Origin: Brevundimonas sp. A19_0
GTDB taxonomy: Bacteria; Pseudomonadota; Alphaproteobacteria; Caulobacterales; Caulobacteraceae
NCBI RefSeq assembly: GCF_017744255.1
Contig: NZ_JAGHQP010000002.1
Location: forward strand, 248,001-312,000
DNA length: 64,000 nt
Reading direction: 5' to 3'
Part shown: piece after piece, positions 62,378 through 64,000 of the stretch
How the letters are laid out: every line of letters starts with the position of its first letter
Numbering within the stretch: the stretch's first letter is position 1
Program-made: the position numbers and the translations under genes
The notes under the pieces: model-generated
Database searches by the model: none
What the model was told of the DNA's origin: nothing
What the model saw: only the letters and a program-made list of their open reading frames with translations

Positions 62378-63015
62378 ACCCGCTCGTTCAGCAGGGCCTG
62401 CTGGTAGGCGCTGACCCAGATGTTCCGGAACCGACGTGACCGCTCCGCATGGTAGATGTGGGCCAGCTCCGCATAGGAGCGGTCGAAGTCATCATTGACG
62501 AACACATAGTCGAACTCGTCGGCGTGCTCGATTTCGCCCTTGGCGTTGCCGATGCGGCGGTCGATCACCTCTTCCGCATCCTGTGACCGCGTCACCAGCC
62601 GACGACGCAGCTCCTCCAGACTGGGCGGCAGGATGAACACCCGCACCGCATCGTCGGGGCAGCGGCGGGCCACTTCGCGCGCGCCCTGCCAGTCGATATC
62701 GAACAGCACGTCCCGGCCCTCGGCCAGGGCGCGGTCGACCGGCGCGCGCGGCGAACCATACAGATTACCGTGCACATTGGCCCATTCGAGAAAGGCGTCC
62801 GCCTCGACCAGCCGCTGGAATTCCTCGCGGTCCACGAAATGATAGTCGCGCCCGGCCTGTTCGCCCGGCCGGATGGCCCGCGTGGTCATGCTGACCGACA
62901 GCTCCAGCCCGCCGTGATCCGCCATCAGGCGCCGGCACAGCGAGGTCTTCCCCGCGCCCGACGGACTGGCGACGATCAACAGGACACCCCGCCGGGGCAT
63001 ACGCTCATTCGACAT
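62374..63015 (-). CDS. gmk: Guanylate kinase
   Basis: The 213-residue kinase converts GMP to GDP. The P-loop is VASPSGAGKTSLCRRLMADH, followed by LSVSMTTRAIRPGEQAGRDY, EWANVHGNLYGSPRAPVDRA and DVLFDIDWQGAREVARRCPD. ATG at 63015 (AGG six bases upstream) overlaps the yicC end by 11 bases; a later ATG at 63000 is also possible. The mltG-yicC-gmk order is known from Caulobacter. Confidence 0.94.
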   Translation of the reverse strand: MSNERMPRRGVLLIVASPSGAGKTSLCRRLMADHGGLELSVSMTTRAIRPGEQAGRDYHFVDREEFQRLVEADAFLEWANVHGNLYGSPRAPVDRALAEGRDVLFDIDWQGAREVARRCPDDAVRVFILPPSLEELRRRLVTRSQDAEEVIDRRIGNAKGEIEHADEFDYVFVNDDFDRSYAELAHIYHAERSRRFRNIWVSAYQQALLNERV

Positions 63016-63888
63016 TCTGAACCTGTTCACGCAACTGATCGATGGTGGCCTTCAACGCCAGACCGACCCGAGTCAACTCCACCGTGGCCGATTTCGAGCA
63101 CAGGGTGTTCGCCTCGCGCATGAACTCCTGCATCAGGAAATCCAGCTTGCGACCGGCCGGGGGCTGGGCCAGCAGTTGGTGCCCGCTCTCCAGATGGGCC
63201 CGCAGCCGGTCCAGCTCCTCGCGCACATCCGCGCGGGCCGCCAGCGCCGCGGCCTCGACCACCACCTTGTCCTCGACACCCGGCGCATCCCCCGCCAGAT
63301 CGGCCATCCGCCGCGTGAACCGCTCGCGTACGGCTTCGGTCTGGGCGGCGGCCTCGATCTCGGCCAGGTCGACGTTCGCCCGGATCTGGTCGAGGAAGTC
63401 GGCGATCAGCGTCGCCAGCTGTCCGCCCTCGACCTTTCGCGCCGCGACCAGCGCCTTGAGTGCCTCGTCGATACTGACGGCCATGGCGGCCTCGACCCGC
63501 GCCTTGCGGTCCTCGTCCGCGTCTTCCTCGGGGCGATCCAGCACGCCGCGCAGGCCCAGCAGGCCGTCCGCGCGGGGCCGCTCGGCGCCCCGCTCGACCA
63601 GCTCCAGCGACAGGGCCAGATACCGGTCCAGCAGCGCCTGATCGATGGCGATCTCACCGGCCGCATCGGCTTCGCGCCGGGCCTGCACACCGACGGTCAC
63701 CTGACCCGGCTCATCAGGGCCTGGGCGCGGGCCTTGGCGTGGCGCTCCAGCCCGTCGAATCCGGGCGGTCCGCGAAAGCGCACCTCCAGCCCCCGCCCGT
63801 TCACCGAACGCGCCTCGACCGTCCAGACCCAGCCGTCCTGGCTGCCGTCGGCCCGGCCAAAGCCGGTCATGCCCGACAGGTCACTCAT
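63005..63888 (-). pseudogene. yicC: YicC family endoribonuclease, split by a one-base frameshift
   Basis: The N-terminal part (63697-63888) reads MSDLSGMTGFGRADGSQDGW, TVEARSVNGRGLEVRFRGPP and ends ALMSRVR at a stop. The rest (63005-63700) continues in another frame, VTVGVQARREADAAGEIAID to the typical end FMREANTLCSKSATVELTRV. One extra G in the GGG run at 63704-63706 would give SRGQVTVGVQARR and a normal 294-residue YicC. The downstream frame has a GTG overlapping the stop, so coupled translation of two pieces is conceivable. YicC proteins are stress-linked endoribonucleases. Confidence 0.85.
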
Positions 63889-64000
63889 TGCGGCGTCGCG
63901 CCCTGCGGCAGGAGGGTGATCTCGGCGCCGGCCTCGGGCGGCGGTTCATCGACGGCCGGCTCTTCCACCGGCGGCAGGCCCTCCCGCTGGCGTTCAATTG
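63885..64000 (-). CDS. mltG: C-terminal end of probable MltG-type lytic transglycosylase (cut by window edge)
   Basis: Only the last 37 codons are visible: IERQREGLPPVEEPAVDEPP and PEAGAEITLLPQGATPQ, an acidic Pro-rich tail. The stop overlaps the yicC ATG by four bases. The MltG call rests on the gene order mltG-yicC-gmk in Caulobacterales and on the tail type, not on a catalytic motif. Confidence 0.5.
   Translation of the reverse strand, partial: IERQREGLPPVEEPAVDEPPPEAGAEITLLPQGATPQ

Overview
The window comes from the chromosome of a high-GC alphaproteobacterium, most likely a member of the Caulobacterales and probably Brevundimonas-like. Supporting signs are the run plsX-fabH-ihfA-merR, the run nrdR-ribD'-ribE-ribBA-ribH-nusB-thiL, ALA synthase (C4 pathway) heme synthesis, an NDUFS4-type complex I subunit, a CBP3-type cytochrome bc1 chaperone, K+-independent HppA, and alphaproteobacterial families such as DUF2842, DUF6898 and DUF2312/GapR. 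The species is inferred from gene content only.

Bases 1 to about 19,560 are the right-hand part of a P2-like prophage. The left edge cuts the capsid gene. GpN and GpO (minus strand) and GpP and GpQ (plus strand) diverge as in phage P2. They are followed by a Com-like zinc finger protein and two DNA methyltransferases: a cytosine-C5 enzyme with an unusual double reading frame and a frameshifted Dam. Next come small regulators (RHH, winged helix, CII-like, XRE) and a control region with three copies of a 17-bp dyad, GTTCAC-N3-GTTTGAAC. The rest is a tightly overlapping operon of about twenty small plus-strand genes, including a GapR/DUF2312 homologue, a J-domain protein and an XRE regulator. 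It ends in a tyrosine integrase that abuts tRNA-Arg(UCU), the apparent attachment site. Phage tail and lysis genes are not in the window and probably lie to the left.

Bases 19,561-64,000 are ordinary chromosome. Regions in order: tRNA-Arg, NDUFS4-like subunit, O-antigen ligase-like protein and parE; a PhoX-like exported protein and ctaA; small membrane and zinc-finger proteins and tRNA-Pro; merR, ihfA, fabH, plsX, DUF177 and CBP3 facing away from bamE; hppA; thiL-nusB-ribH-ribBA-ribE-ribD'-nrdR, glyA and hemA; valine-degradation genes (3-hydroxyisobutyrate dehydrogenase, 3-hydroxyisobutyryl-CoA hydrolase, an acyl-CoA dehydrogenase) around two exported methyltransferase-like lipoproteins; hemB, a beta-carbonic anhydrase, an oxidoreductase/flavin reductase pair, motB, bpt, htpX-lemA, parC, an M28 peptidase and recO; an ArsR-SRPBCC-SRPBCC-VOC-DoxX operon; and gmk-yicC-mltG at the right edge.

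Four genes need a frame change to be read whole: dam, the J-domain gene, yicC and possibly the cytosine methyltransferase. At dam and yicC the apparent defect is one base in a C or G run, so assembly error, decay and phase variation all need to be considered.
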